Part shown: piece by piece, positions 1 to 10,428 of the stretch | How positions within the stretch are numbered: position 1 is the first letter of the stretch | Layout of the letters: each line of letters starts with the position of its first letter | Assembly: GCA_036873135.1 (NCBI GenBank) | Contig: JAPTYO010000018.1 | Span: 3,906,001 to 3,970,000, forward strand | DNA length: 64,000 nt | Source of the DNA: Clarkia xantiana subsp. parviflora | Lineage: Eukaryota; Streptophyta; Magnoliopsida; Myrtales; Onagraceae | Direction: 5' to 3' | Translations under genes and position numbers: made by a program | Notes under the pieces: generated by a model | What the model was told of the DNA's origin: nothing | The model's input: only the letters and a program-made list of their open reading frames with translations | Databases searched by the model: none

Positions 1-330
1 CAATGGTTCTCTAGACAACAGTCATGTTGTCAGTAATTGCACCAATGGGTGATGACCTAGGGAAGGCTTCCCTGAGAAGTTATCCCAGGCGGTGGAGATT
101 TCGGTATATATACTACAGTTTCAAGTTCATTTTTCAACCTCGCTCTTGTTTTCATAATTTGATTTGATCCTTCAAGAGTGAGCTATTCCTGAGTGGAAAA
201 CAAATATTTATGGCGAACAGTCCTTCTTAAGGTAATCCAAGATTACTTCTTTCTTTTTAGGACCGCTACTTCCTGCCTTTTAACAGTCTTTTGATGATCA
301 ATCTTCTTTTTCCTCTTAGATTCTATCAAG

Positions 331-1566
331 ATGATCCTTCGAAATCATCGTCAAGCTATAGCAGAAGCTTCCTCTGACCCCAAGTCGAAAGAAGCTAATA
401 GTAGGGCATAGTGGGGCATCTATCGATACTCCTATCGATGTCGAGGTTATCCCTTCCGCTAAGAAGTCGCCTGTGAGATCCTCCAAGGACAAGGGTGAGG
501 CAAAGAATACTAATCATCATTCAAGTCGAGATAGGGTTACCCATTAATCTAGCTCTTGGCTAAATATAAAGTGATGTGGACATTCATCTTCTTCTTCATC
601 GACTCAAGTGTCACCTACTCGTGCTGGTACTTCTGCCAGTGGTCCTCCGGATTATGAGGGTCCTTCTTTTGACTGGGATATGTTGTTAAATTCTTCTGTC
701 GACTATTCCAAAGATTAGGATCCTTTAAACTTTTTGCAAGGGTACCCTCTTAAAGTGGGACATTCCATTGTTAACCCCATTATGGCTCTTCATTTATTAA
801 ATGCTTTGATTCCCCCCAAAGATTGTCGGCGTCTAGGGACATGCGTGGACGAAGTAGAGGAGGCTACTCACCTTTTCCTTTTAAAACAAGCTGAAGTGAG
901 CAATGCCCCCTTTAGATCATTGAATTTACTCATTATTTGATCATCTTTTTCTAATTTCTTCTTCATCAGGCTTCCAGGGATTCCCTCGAATATTCTCGTC
1001 TGATGATCGATCTCTTTAAGGAGTTAAAATCGACCAAAGAGAAACTTAGGGACTTAGCGCCTACATAAGATATAGGAGATGTTCGGATCCTTAGAGAGGA
1101 GAATGCCAAGTTGAGGGAAGATCTTAAACATGTGGCTAAAGCGTCTATTGCTTTTTAACGAGAGCTTCATAAAAGCGAGGAATCTTTACAAGGTTCCCTT
1201 TTGTTGGTAAAAGAATACCGTAATTTGCTGGGGAAGAAAGACAAGGAAAGAGAGGTTTTTAAAGTAGAAAACATCATTCTCCGCGAGAAAGTCGACGTGC
1301 TGCAGAATGAGATGTCGAGCTTGAGAGGCTCAGCAGCTAGAGCTGTTAATGATTATAAAGAAAGTCTTGCCTAACAAGCTGACATTACGGTGGCTGCTTC
1401 TGACCTACTATTTTCATCCCTTAAGGAGATTGTGGCTAAGTTAAGAGCGTATCAACCTGATTTTCCTTTTTCTCAATTCACCCTTCTCCAACAATATTTG
1501 GAGATTCCTACTGAGGAGGACGATAGCTTTGTTGTTTCTTCCTCCAAGGGAAAAGCAGCTTTATAA
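331..1566 (+). pseudogene. Antisense ORF (aORF) of element A, decayed
   Basis: This is a broken gene running opposite to gag. The frame after 734 gives a segment (VNPIMALHLLNALIPP) that resembles the corresponding part of element H's aORF near 31520. Then follow a charged, heptad-rich coiled-coil stretch (around 1080-1370) and a tail (EIVAKLRAYQPDFPF) matching H's EDIVAKIFSLDPSFPF, ending in TAA at 1564-1566. Sites resembling a donor (GTGAGC near 895) and an acceptor (TTCATCAG near 969) suggest an intron at the position where H also has one. Several in-frame stops are present. The ATG at 331 is a guess. Function is unknown. Confidence 0.6.
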
Positions 1567-1789
1567 GTAGTTGCTCTTTAGATTTCTGGGATGCTTTCTT
1601 TCGATCAATTACTTGTGTAATGAATTCTATCTTCCATAATGAAAGTTCTATCACAATTTCTGGATTTATTATCTTCATTTAAATTCTGCCAGTGTCGTGT
1701 TTATCAATTTAAAATTGTAAACACTAACCTTTTGGGTGAATAGTCAACCTATGAAGGAGTCGACTTTTGAGATTTTAAATGTTGACCTT

Positions 1790-3415
1790 CTATCGAGTTG
1801 CCGACGTACCTAGGCTTTGTTGCCATCTTGGGCATATAATGTCGACAATCGAGATTGTAGACGCCGATCTTCTATCGAGTTGTCAACGTACCTAGGCTTT
1901 ATTACCATATTGGGCAAATAATGTCGACAATCGAGATTGTAGACGCCATTCTTCTATCGAATTGTCGACGTACCTAGGCTTTATTGCCATCTTGGGCACA
2001 TAATGTCGACAATTGATTTGTAGACTTCATTCTTCTATCGATTTGTCGACGTACGTAGGCTCTATTGCCATCTTGGGCACATAATGTCGACAATCGAGAT
2101 TGTAGACACCGATCTTCTATCGAGTTGTCGACGTACCTAGGCTTTATTGCCATCTTGGGCACATAATGTCGACAATCGAGGTTGTAGACGCCGATCTTCT
2201 ATCGAGTTGTCGACGTACCTAGGCTTTATTGACATCTTGGGCACATAATGTCGACAATCGAGGTTGTAGACGCCGATCTTCTATCGAATTGTCGATATAC
2301 CTAGGCTTTATTGATATCTTGGGTCATAATGTCGACAATCGATTTGTAGACGTCATTCTTCTATCGAGTTCTCGGTGTACCTAGGCTTTATTTCCATCTT
2401 GGGCACATAATGTCGACAATCGATTTGTAGACTTCGTTCTTCCAACGAGCTGTCGACGTACCTAGGCTTTATTGCCATCTTGGGCACATAATTTCGACAA
2501 TCAACTTATAGACTTCATTCTTCTATCGAGATGTCCACGTACATAGGCTTTATTGCCATCTTGGGCACATAATATCGCAATCGAGATTGTAGACGCCGAT
2601 CTTCTATCGAGCTGTCGACGTAATTATTATCATCTTGGGCACATAATGTTGACAATCGAGGTTGTAGACGCCGATCTTCTATCGAGTTATCAACGTACCT
2701 AGGTTTTATTACCATATTGGGCAAATAATGTCGACAATCGAGATTGTAGACGCCATTCTTCTATCGAATTGTCGACGTACCTAGGCTTTATTGCCATCTT
2801 GGGCACATAATGTCAACAATCGATTTGTAGACTTCATTCTTCTATCGATTTGTCGACGTACCTAGGCTCTATTGCCATCTTGGGCACATAATGTCGACAA
2901 TGGAGATTGTAGACACCGATCTTCTATCAAGTTGTCGACGTACTTAGGATTTATTTCCATCTTGGGCACATAATGTCGACAATCGAGGTTGTAGACGCCG
3001 ATCTTCTATCGAGTTGTCGACGTACCTAGGCTTTATTGATATCTTGGGCACATAACGTCGACAATCGAGGTTGTAGACGCCGATCTTCAATCGAGTTGTC
3101 GACATACCTAGGCTTTATTGATATATTGGGTCATAATGTCGACAATTGATTTGTAGACGTCATTCATCTATCGAGTTCTCGACGTACCTAGGCTTTATTT
3201 CCATATTGGGCACATAATGTCGACAATCAAGGTTGTAGACGCCGATCTTCTATCGATTTGTCAACGTACCTAGGCTTTATTGCCATCTTGGGCACATAAT
3301 GTCGATAATCGAGGTTGTAGACGCCGATCTTCAATCGAGTTGTCGACGTACCTAGGCTTTATTGCCATCTTGGGCACATAATGTCGAAAATCGAGATTGT
3401 AGACGCCAATCTGTG
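1790..3415. repeat. 82-bp tandem array of element A
   Basis: About 20 head-to-tail copies of a unit of roughly 82 bp. Each contains TACCTAGGCTTTATTGCC, CTTGGGCACATAATGTCGAC and CTTCTATCGAG, with scattered substitutions and small indels. The array lies between the 3' end of the antisense ORF and the 3' end of the gag-protease reading frame, that is, between two convergent genes. Short ORFs inside it are by-products of the repeat. Confidence 0.95.
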
Positions 3416-3555
3416 ATGGTAATATCTGAACGATTTCTTGTAAGAAAGAAAGGCACCTAGAGAGGCCATATTTATTCACCGTTTACTGAATATTACATCA
3501 AATGAAAGATTTCGAAATATTTGTCAAAACAAAGAGGCATCTACTTTAGAAGTTT

Positions 3556-5655
3556 TTATAACTTCTCTGGGTGTCGTATCGACGTGTTGTAGCAGTGTTG
3601 CGCCATGGCCTGATCTCCTCGAACCTCACTGATTCCCTTAAGCGTTGAGAATTTCATTACCTGATGAGCAGTCGACGGGATGATCTGATGAGGATTAAGA
3701 GTAGTTTTCCGATGATAGCATTTTATGCTGAGGCGGCGTCGACGACTACAAAGAATATATCAATTTGTAAAATTTTCTCATCTTCTCCCAAAATGGTGGT
3801 TAGTCGAATAGCTCCCATGGTATAGATGGTTTCTCCTGCGAAGCCTATTAAAGGAAAGTCGACTTTCTTCAAATCTCTTCTCGTCAAACCCAATTGTAAG
3901 AATTCTTGGTAGAAGAGAATGTTAGTTGAGCTTCCGCTATCGATAAGAACTATTTTGACCTTATACGTGGATATAAGGAGAGTAACAACCAGGGCGTCTT
4001 CATGAGGTTTATCCATTTTTAAAAGATCACTGGCATTGAAGCTAATATTTTCGAGCTCAGGTTCTCTAGGTCTTTTTCCCATCACAGCCACTGTAGATAT
4101 TTGGGCAGCATATACTTCTCGAGCTGAATTCTTTCCTCTTCCTGATGCGAATCCTCCCGCGATGACATTCACTGTCCCTCTCTGGATTGGGGCGGGATGG
4201 TTATGAGGAGGGGATCAGGAGTTCCCTCTTGGGCTGCGATTTCGTTTCTTGGGGGTGTTGGTAGATTTCTCCACAAATTTTAACAGTTTACCTCTTTGAA
4301 TGAGAGTCTCGATGTCCTACTTTAAGATAGTGAATTCATTCGTATCGTGCCCCCTAGCGTGGTGATACCGACAATGGGAATTTATCTGATGACCCATCAT
4401 GTTCTTCCTTGCTGGAGGTGGGTTTTTTAAACGGAGTTTCTCCATCTCTTGAAGTACTACCGCCACATTGTGTGTGAGAAGGGTGTACTTTGCTGGATAA
4501 GAGTTGATGTCTCTTTTTTGATTTTGAAAGTTTTGGGTCGAGAGCCTTCATCTCTCTTCAGGGGTCGAGAAGCAGAACCCTCCTCGATCTTAGCAGGAAT
4601 GACCTGCTTCTTTGCCTCCATGGGCGATTTCTCGTGTGAACTTTCCAAGTCGATGTACTTCTTGACCTTGATGGCAATGGCATCAATCTTCCGCACGGGA
4701 TTCATTACCATGCTATCTTTTAGAGCTTGGCTCTGAACTCTGAGACCTCTCCAGAAGGCCCTGATCAACTCGCCATCAGTGGCATCTTCATTCAACTGCT
4801 GGAGTTTCTTGTGGTATCTAGTATAATAATTGGCTAAGGTTTCATCAGGACCTTGCTCAATTTTATCTAGAAAGTCCATGCTTTTGAGGTGTTGCCTTTG
4901 GCCTATGTGGCCTTCTATGAACTTAGTTTTCAGCTCCTCCCATGATTCGATCGAATTATCAGGAAGACCATAAAACCAAGTGGATGCCTCTTCCTTTAGA
5001 GTTGTTGGGAAGAGAGCCGCATAATGATCAGGGGTTGCCACTCTTCCTAAGAGGGAATAGTTGTGGGCGTTGATATGGCGAACAGGATCTCCCTCGCATG
5101 TGTAGTCGTCGAGGTTCATTGCAAAAACTTGCGAAGGAACTCGAGTATTGAACGGTCTTTTGGAGAAGTGTGAGAGGTATGGTCAGAAAAAATTAGCAGA
5201 TCATTCGCCCCTCCTCTCTTCTTTTCCAATAGTTCTTCTACTTGTCCTATAATGAATAAAACAGGACCTTTGCTCGCCGTCTCGATTTCGGGATCCTTGG
5301 GGATCTCTTTTTCCAAGAGATTCTCCTCCGCAATCTTCAAACTGGAGGCTCTTCTTCCTTCAGGGAGACTTCAAGGGTTGGTTCCTTCTTGTCAGGAAAG
5401 GTTCCCGCCTGGCTTGGTTCCAAAAGGCTATGACAGCCGCCATCACCTCATGAGGGACAGCCGGAGGGACTGTTCTCACTTCTTCTGGATTTGGCAATGA
5501 ATTAGAATGACCATAATTCTCTTCCCCACTAGTGCCATTAGTTTGAGGCACGGGTGGATCTTCTTCCGGTGTTGGCCTTGAAGTGGTGGGATTTGCGGGG
5601 CTTTTCCCATCTCCTCAACCACGGAATTTGGCATCTTGTTCTTCTCGGAGGCCAT
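3556..5655 (-). pseudogene. gag-protease of element A, decayed; RT and integrase absent
   Basis: The likely start is the ATG at 5655, close to the PBS. The retrotransposon gag domain is open at 4457-5119, with motifs such as ALFPTTLKEEASTWFYGL and LANYYTRYHKKL. A zinc-knuckle-like segment is visible near 4330-4380 (CRYHHARGHDTNEF) but its last Cys is lost. The aspartic protease has the active site LIDSGSS near 3925, where most relatives here have DGGSS. Similarity continues into the linker that precedes RT in B and E (KFSTLKG...GDQ) and then ends near 3556. Frameshifts and stops occur at about 5116, 5360, 4450 and 3722. It is not functional as it stands. Confidence 0.8.
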
Positions 5656-5670
5656 GACTTTTTGATCAAT

Positions 5671-5688
5671 TTCCCAATGACGGCGCCA
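5671..5688 (-). other. Primer-binding site of element A
   Basis: On the minus strand this reads TGGCGCCGTCATTGGGAA, two bases inside the LTR. It differs at a few positions from the TGGCGCCGTCTGTGGGAA of B, E and F. This is the usual place for tRNA priming of minus-strand DNA; I do not assign the tRNA. Confidence 0.8.
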
Positions 5689-5690
5689 AA

Positions 5691-6521
5691 TGTTGGAATC
5701 AAGATGACGTGGCCTTGAACTTCTAGTAATGGACTTCGAGGTCTCGCCGGGAGCTAACTGTTTTATTTATCTTTCTCGACCTCTCGGGTACTTAGTTTCC
5801 TTTGGGAGCTTTGTGCTAGGCGAGGACCTAAAAAGGGGTGGGGATGGCCCCTGATTCCACTCTGAAGCTTAAGTCAGTAGTGGATTTATGTAAGAGTATT
5901 GCAAATTATGAGAATCAAGATTGTAAAATATATATAATGTTCCCCTATTTATAGGGAGAGATTACCGACTTTAAATTGCGGCTACCCTCTTGGGAGGGTC
6001 TCTGTCCAGAGTCGGTTTAAGTAGGTGACAAGTAGGTTGCCACCTCATCTTTCCTTAGCTGGGAACGTTTTCCTTTGGTGCCTGAAGCAGGTCGCCACCT
6101 GTCATTTTCCTTAAGAGGAAGGTTTCTTCATGGCTGCTATAGCAGGTCGCCACCTGTCCCTTTCCTTAAGAGGAAGGTTTCTTCATGGCGGCTAGAGCAG
6201 GTTGCCACATGTCCTTTTCCTTAAGAGGAAGTTTATTCATGGCGGCTAGAGCAGGTCGCCACCTGTCCCCTTCCTTAAGAGGAAGGGTTTTCAGTGGTGT
6301 TTTGGCTATCGACTCGACACGTACCTTAATAGGAGAGCCTCGAGTGATTTAGTCGCCTTCTTTCGTTAGTCGTTCTTCAAAAGTCGAATTCTTCCTATAT
6401 AGACCATTTGTTTTTGCCTTGTCATTCTGAGCAGAAATGGTCGACGGCTTATTTTCTTTAGTCTCACCTTTTAGACGTACTCGACTTCATACTATTCTAT
6501 CATTTTATTCGTAATCCAACA
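5691..6521 (-). repeat. 5' LTR of element A (831 bp)
   Basis: It is bounded by TGTTGGA at 5691 and TCCAACA at 6521, an extended inverted terminal repeat. It directly abuts the PBS. On the minus strand a TATAAATA box lies at 5946-5953. Between about 6110 and 6290 there are three to four copies of a 55-bp subrepeat containing TTAAGAGGAAGG and GCAGGTCGCCACCTGTCC. A related LTR in the opposite orientation begins at 63239. Confidence 0.88.
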
Positions 6522-6909
6522 ACCACTATATATATATATATATAATATTAATATAATTGATAAATATTACTAATATTTATACATATACATTATTATACTA
6601 TATAAGTATTAATTTTGTAACATAAAAAAAGTATTAATCCAATTATCACAGATCTCAATTTCCACAATTCTTTTTTTTTTGTGACCAAAGATCCCACAAT
6701 TCATTCATTCAGTATCTTGACCATAGCGTACCCAAGATTGGATATGGAAAATTATTTTCCTTTTAAAGTGACTTATTACGTTCACATGCAATCTTCTACT
6801 ATACTATAGAATTGCACATGCAAAATTCATACTATTTTCTGAATGTGTACTAATCCATATCTTTTCTTTCATTCTTACAGTTGCATCTATAAAGTTAAGA
6901 AAACTTAAG
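6522..6909. other. AT-rich spacer between element A and the LTR of element H
   Basis: There is a short (TA)n tract near 6529-6544, then AT-rich unique-looking sequence. I see no coding sequence. It may be flank of both insertions or a degraded upstream part of H's LTR; nothing here matches the start of H's right LTR at 62875. Confidence 0.5.
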
Positions 6910-7246
6910 TGTCCCGAGAACAACCTCTAAGGGCGAGCCCCGGGCGAAATATCGTCTGGGGTAAAGGGTCCGGACTAGTGGAACTCGAACGGACAGAGGG
7001 GGGGGGGGGGTACCCGGATGGGTATCCCTAAAGGAGCACTCGGGTTACCCGAGCAGAAGCTCTTCTCGGGTACCCCCAGAGTGGTTTTTACCACTCGGGG
7101 TCTTCTCGAGTGGATTTCGCCACTCGGGGTGTTTTTGGGCTTAAGTGTTTGGGCCTCGGTTGTCCGTTTTCTAAAGTATCGAATTATAATCGAACGTGGC
7201 TTAATTATAGAGCCCAATTTGTGATAGCTTGGGTGTATATCCAACA
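6910..7246 (-). repeat. Left (3') LTR of element H, probably truncated
   Basis: It ends in ATCCAACA at 7246, directly followed by a purine tract on the minus strand. About 35 bp starting TGTCCCGAGAAC recur at 63203 inside H's right LTR, which links the two ends. The outer part seen on the right (62875-63202) has no match here, so this LTR appears truncated or interrupted near 6907. It holds a run of 13 G (6998-7010) and several CACTCGGGG or ACCCGAG subrepeats. Confidence 0.55.
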
Positions 7247-7259
7247 CTTGCCCCCCGAG
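7247..7259 (-). other. Polypurine tract of element H
   Basis: The minus strand reads CTCGGGGGGCAAG immediately before the LTR end. This is the same position and type as CTTGGGGGCAAA in B, E and F. It would prime plus-strand DNA synthesis. Confidence 0.65.
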
Positions 7260-8704
7260 TCAAGCAATGGTTTAACCTTTTTTTTACTCTATATTTTGCG
7301 GAATATCACTCAAGCGAATAGTGAAATGTACATTTATGACGATCCCGGCCTTCCTTGAGTGCTCGAGGAATGCTGTAATTTACCTTGCGCCTTGTTTAAA
7401 GAAGCTGGATATGCAAAATTCTATTATTAATTTAAGCAAATTTATGCATTCTCATGTAAATATCATATAAGGGTAAAAATTACGAGCCTTGGTCTCGTTT
7501 TACTTAGCCTTTGGACTGTGTCCTTTTATTTATGTCTCCCTTTTATTGGTGTTTTTGAAGAAACACCTAACACATCTCTTTATAAGTGAGGTTATAGGTC
7601 TCCCCCTTCATCACTTACCTTCACTTCCTTTCTTAAAAACACTTCTCCCCTTTTAGACCTAGGTTTTCTCCTTCACCTCCATTTTCAATTTTGCTACCCA
7701 ATCAAGTCACCATATCTTAGATGGAGCTTTACTTGTTTTGATTTCTGACTTGGTTCAAGGAGCTTGGTCCGAGTGGGGTAGTAGTGCGGCAGGCACGTAC
7801 GGGCACGGTGCGACAGACGCGGGACAGGGCCGGCGTTCACAGGCGGAGCTCGCGGCGACTGAGGTGGGCGAATGGCTTGTTTGCGACGACGGCGGGGCGG
7901 CTCCGGCGATCTGGGTGAGTGAGTGGTTCGTCTACGGTGGTAGTGGACGACTCTTGCGACAGCAGGCGGCTCCGGCGACAGCGGGCGACTCTAGCGGTGA
8001 CGGGCGGCGCGATTCGGTCTGGGTCTTGCCTGGTTCGTGATTTTGGCCCGGTTCGCGATCTTGGACCGGTTCTAGCTAATCGTGTACTCTTCTTTTACTT
8101 ACTATAAAATCTAGAGCTTTCCATAGATGATTGAGTTGTTTCCTTTGCATTGTTGATTGTGGATAGAGGATTACCTCTTATTGTTGATCTTAGAGTCCAT
8201 TTGAGATAAGTATTCAATTTTTCGAATTTGATGTTGGTGTTGTTCCCTTAGGAGTTGGTAGTTGCTTGATTTTTTGGTGCCTTAGTGCTTTCCCTAGGTC
8301 ACCTCATGCTTGTGTAGTTAATACATAGCTTTTTGTACGTGTTTGATTCCGTTGACTAGACTAGGTAGCATTGGGGTTGTTTTGTTGCCCCCTTTTTGTG
8401 AGAAATTTTTATAGTGGCGTATGCATCATAGCCCTTCCCATGATGAGTGTATATTATCTATGCATGTGTCTTTTCCCACTTAGTAAGCATTTGATCTCCA
8501 TGCATTTTGGGATATACTCTCAGGTAGGTTGTTCTTAAAGGCTTTCTTGACGCTTTAGTATGTGGATTGTTTATCTATCTGCCTGTCAAGGTTGGTGGTT
8601 TCTGATGTGTGATTGCTCGTTTCTCCCCTTTGTTGGCAGGTGGTTCTTTGGAGTTACCTAGGTGCTTGTAGATTAAGGAGAGTTCGTATTCCTCTTCAAC
8701 CATC
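7260..8704 (+). other. Upstream region of H's antisense ORF
   Basis: This stretch lies between the PPT and the ATG at 8705. It contains TATA-like sequences (CTTTATAAGTGAGG near 7581, ACTATAAAATC near 8100) and an acceptor-like TGTTGGCAG near 8640 just before the coding start, which suggests a 5' leader with an intron. It also contains a GC-rich block (7783-8065) listed separately. No conserved protein was seen. Confidence 0.4.
7783..8065. other. GC-rich island of unknown origin inside H
   Basis: About 280 bp are markedly richer in GC and CpG than the AT-rich flanks, with GGCGGAGCTCGCGGCGACTG and repeated GGCTCCGGCGA. A 100-codon frame is open on the plus strand (7738-8040), but I recognise no domain. 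It could be a captured host fragment or a promoter-proximal CpG-rich leader. Confidence 0.4.
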
Positions 8705-9156
8705 ATGAGTAAGCCATCTTCCTCTAAGACCTCTCATGGTGGTTCCTCTCCTAGGATTCCTTTTAGTATTACTGAATATGCTGAGTATTTTATGGGAAAG
8801 CATTTCCCAGATCCTAACTTGAGCCCGGACTATGTCCCTGATGTCTCTGATCTGAACCGGAATCCGATTTTATCTTAGAGCTAACCCTTGAGGCTAAGTT
8901 GGCTTTCCTTCATCGTTCTGAGCGTTTTCTCCTGGCCTTTTCTGAGAACATCTTAAGGAAAAATGAGTTTGGTCTATACATTAGGACGAAAAGGCTTTGT
9001 AGTTTAGATCAGCACACATTTCCCTTCTATTTTCCCGACTGTAATACTCGTAACTCTATCACTGAACCTCTCGATGGGATGGTGGCTATGTACTCTCATC
9101 AGATTAGAGCGGGACTGCGTTTTCCGTATTGTGTGGAGCTTAGAGAGATTTGTGCC
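8705..9156 (+). pseudogene. H antisense ORF, segment 1 (interrupted by B)
   Basis: It starts at ATG 8705 (MSKPSSSKTSHGG). After a stop and a frame change near 8876, the frame from 8899 reads up to the insertion point of B. The end, IRAGLRFPYCVELREIC, matches the aORFs of B (SAGIRFPFCGNLVEMC) and E (RAGIRLPFCPSWVELC). These belong to the family annotated in plants as putative gypsy-type transposon (Transposase_28-like); this assignment is from recall of the motif. The 5-bp TSD GTGCC at 9152-9156 marks the break, and the gene resumes at 20498. Confidence 0.65.
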
Positions 9157-9875
9157 TGTTGGATCACGATGGAACTCCGGTACGGACTTTGACGGCAATC
9201 CTAGCTCCTTTGCTCCACGCAATCCTGCAAGAGGGGATAGACCGGGCGGTGACCCAGAATCCCTCTCCCATGCTTAAATGAGTGCCCAATACGAACTGGC
9301 AAGCAAGTAATCTCAAAGGGTATGTAATTCAACGTAAGTGATCTGAGGTGACCTCTTGCCCTTTTATAGGCGAAGAGATGCCTCAGGTACCTGATGAACC
9401 GTTGGGGGTGGTTAGCCCGTATCCCGCATATCTCGGACGTGATCCCGCCTATCTAGGCCATGATCTCGTGTATCTCGGCCGCGCCCCGCGTATCTCGGCC
9501 ACGCTCCGTGTATCTTAACCACGTTCCGCGTATCTCGGCCACGCCCCGCGTATCTTGGCCTTATCCTCTGATAACGAGTCCCGACTTCTGTCAGGGACTC
9601 CAGAGTTGTCTCGTTATGTCACCGCTCGGGGCCCCTCGTCATCGTGACAGGGCCAATCATTCTCAGGGATTCATCATCGGGGCCTACTTGAAGGCTTCTC
9701 ATCGGGAGCTTCTAGCTCAGCTGTCGGGACCGACTCTGTCGGGACCTTGCCTCTTCGGGACTCCCTTCGTCGGGACCCTTCTCCTAGGTCATCTTGACCT
9801 TCATTTTGGGCCTGGTGGGCCTGTTTGCCGTTTCCTCCCTGTTAAAGGGCCTGACGGGTGTAATCGAACCCATCA
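9157..9875 (-). repeat. 3' LTR of element B
   Basis: TGTTGGATCACG to AACCCATCA. The TATA box on the minus strand is CTATAAAAGGGC, near 9360-9371. Between about 9418 and 9560 there are seven or so imperfect 22-bp subrepeats around CGTATCTCGGCCACG. ORFs in it (for example 9460-10020) run into the internal region and are not genes. Confidence 0.95.
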
Positions 9876-9887
9876 TTTGCCCCCAAG
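9876..9887 (-). other. Polypurine tract of element B
   Basis: The minus strand reads CTTGGGGGCAAA adjacent to the 3' LTR. It is identical to that of E (43485-43496) and F. About 35 bases upstream of it (GTTGGAAGAC...AAGTCCCTCA) are also shared with E and F. Confidence 0.9.
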
Positions 9888-10127
9888 ACATGAGGGACTT
9901 TTAGTTCGTCGTGTCTTCCAACTCCCGATCTTCCGATGCTGGGGTCGGGGATCTTTCCCTTGGTTTAATTACTCAATTATCAGTCTTCTCCTTCACGTTT
10001 CCTCAATGTTTTGTAGATAACTGTTAAATCCCAGGGGTCTCCTCGGTTCCCCAGTGCATTAAATGCAGTAGATAATGGAGTGACGTTTTCAGCCCACGTG
10101 CCTGATTTTTCGCGCCTGTCCTTTTCT

Positions 10128-10274
10128 GAAAAGTGCTTTTCAGGCCGTTTCATCATTACGTCCGTTGTCCTTCTGCACGTTTCATCTCAACGGTCCAGAT
10201 TAAGACTCTTCGACTTCGACGACTCGGATCGAAGTGTCCTTTCAACCGTCTTCTTCGACTATAAAACCCTAGCC
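10128..10274 (+). promoter_or_regulatory. Promoter of B's antisense ORF (TATA plus telobox)
   Basis: TATAAAACCCTAGCC lies at 10260-10274, 169 bp upstream of the ATG at 10429. The same 15 bases occur in E on the minus strand (43092-43106), 161 bp upstream of its ATG. AAACCCTAG is the plant telobox core. Further upstream both elements share GAAAAGTGCTTTT(T)CA (10128 here) and ACGGTYCAGATTAA (10189 here). Conservation between two otherwise diverged elements supports function. The start site is not mapped. Confidence 0.7.
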
Positions 10275-10428
10275 ATGGTCATAATTTAACTTTTACCGTC
10301 TTCGAATTCTCAAGAGCTCTCTGCGATTCCTCTGCGATTCCAAGCTCTGTGATTTCGAAGGTCTTTGGAGTTTCTCCAATCATCTTTCCGGCGACGTTTC
10401 GTTCATCTCCTTCAACCTCTACTTCATC

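Larger units (their letters stand above)
1..6521 (-). mobile_element. Element A: non-autonomous Ty3/gypsy (Tat-like) retrotransposon, left end outside window
   Basis: Read on the minus strand the order is LTR (5691-6521), primer-binding site, gag, protease, an 82-bp tandem array and an antisense ORF on the plus strand (331-1566). The 3' LTR must lie left of base 1. Gag and the protease relate it to the Tat-type elements B, E and F. No RT, RNase H or integrase is present: coding similarity stops just after the protease linker near 3556. This is the same plan as element H. The many stops and frameshifts indicate an old, inactive copy. Confidence 0.8.

Noticed and set aside
1974..3479. Several ORFs with RYVDNSIEDRRLQ repeats
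   Set aside because: They are products of the 82-bp array of element A on the minus strand.
9460..10020. 186-codon ORF with repeated SRPRSVYLNHV-type peptides, with relatives at 20077, 54775 and 61214
   Set aside because: It is a translation of the LTR subrepeats of the B/F family on the non-coding strand and occurs in every such LTR.
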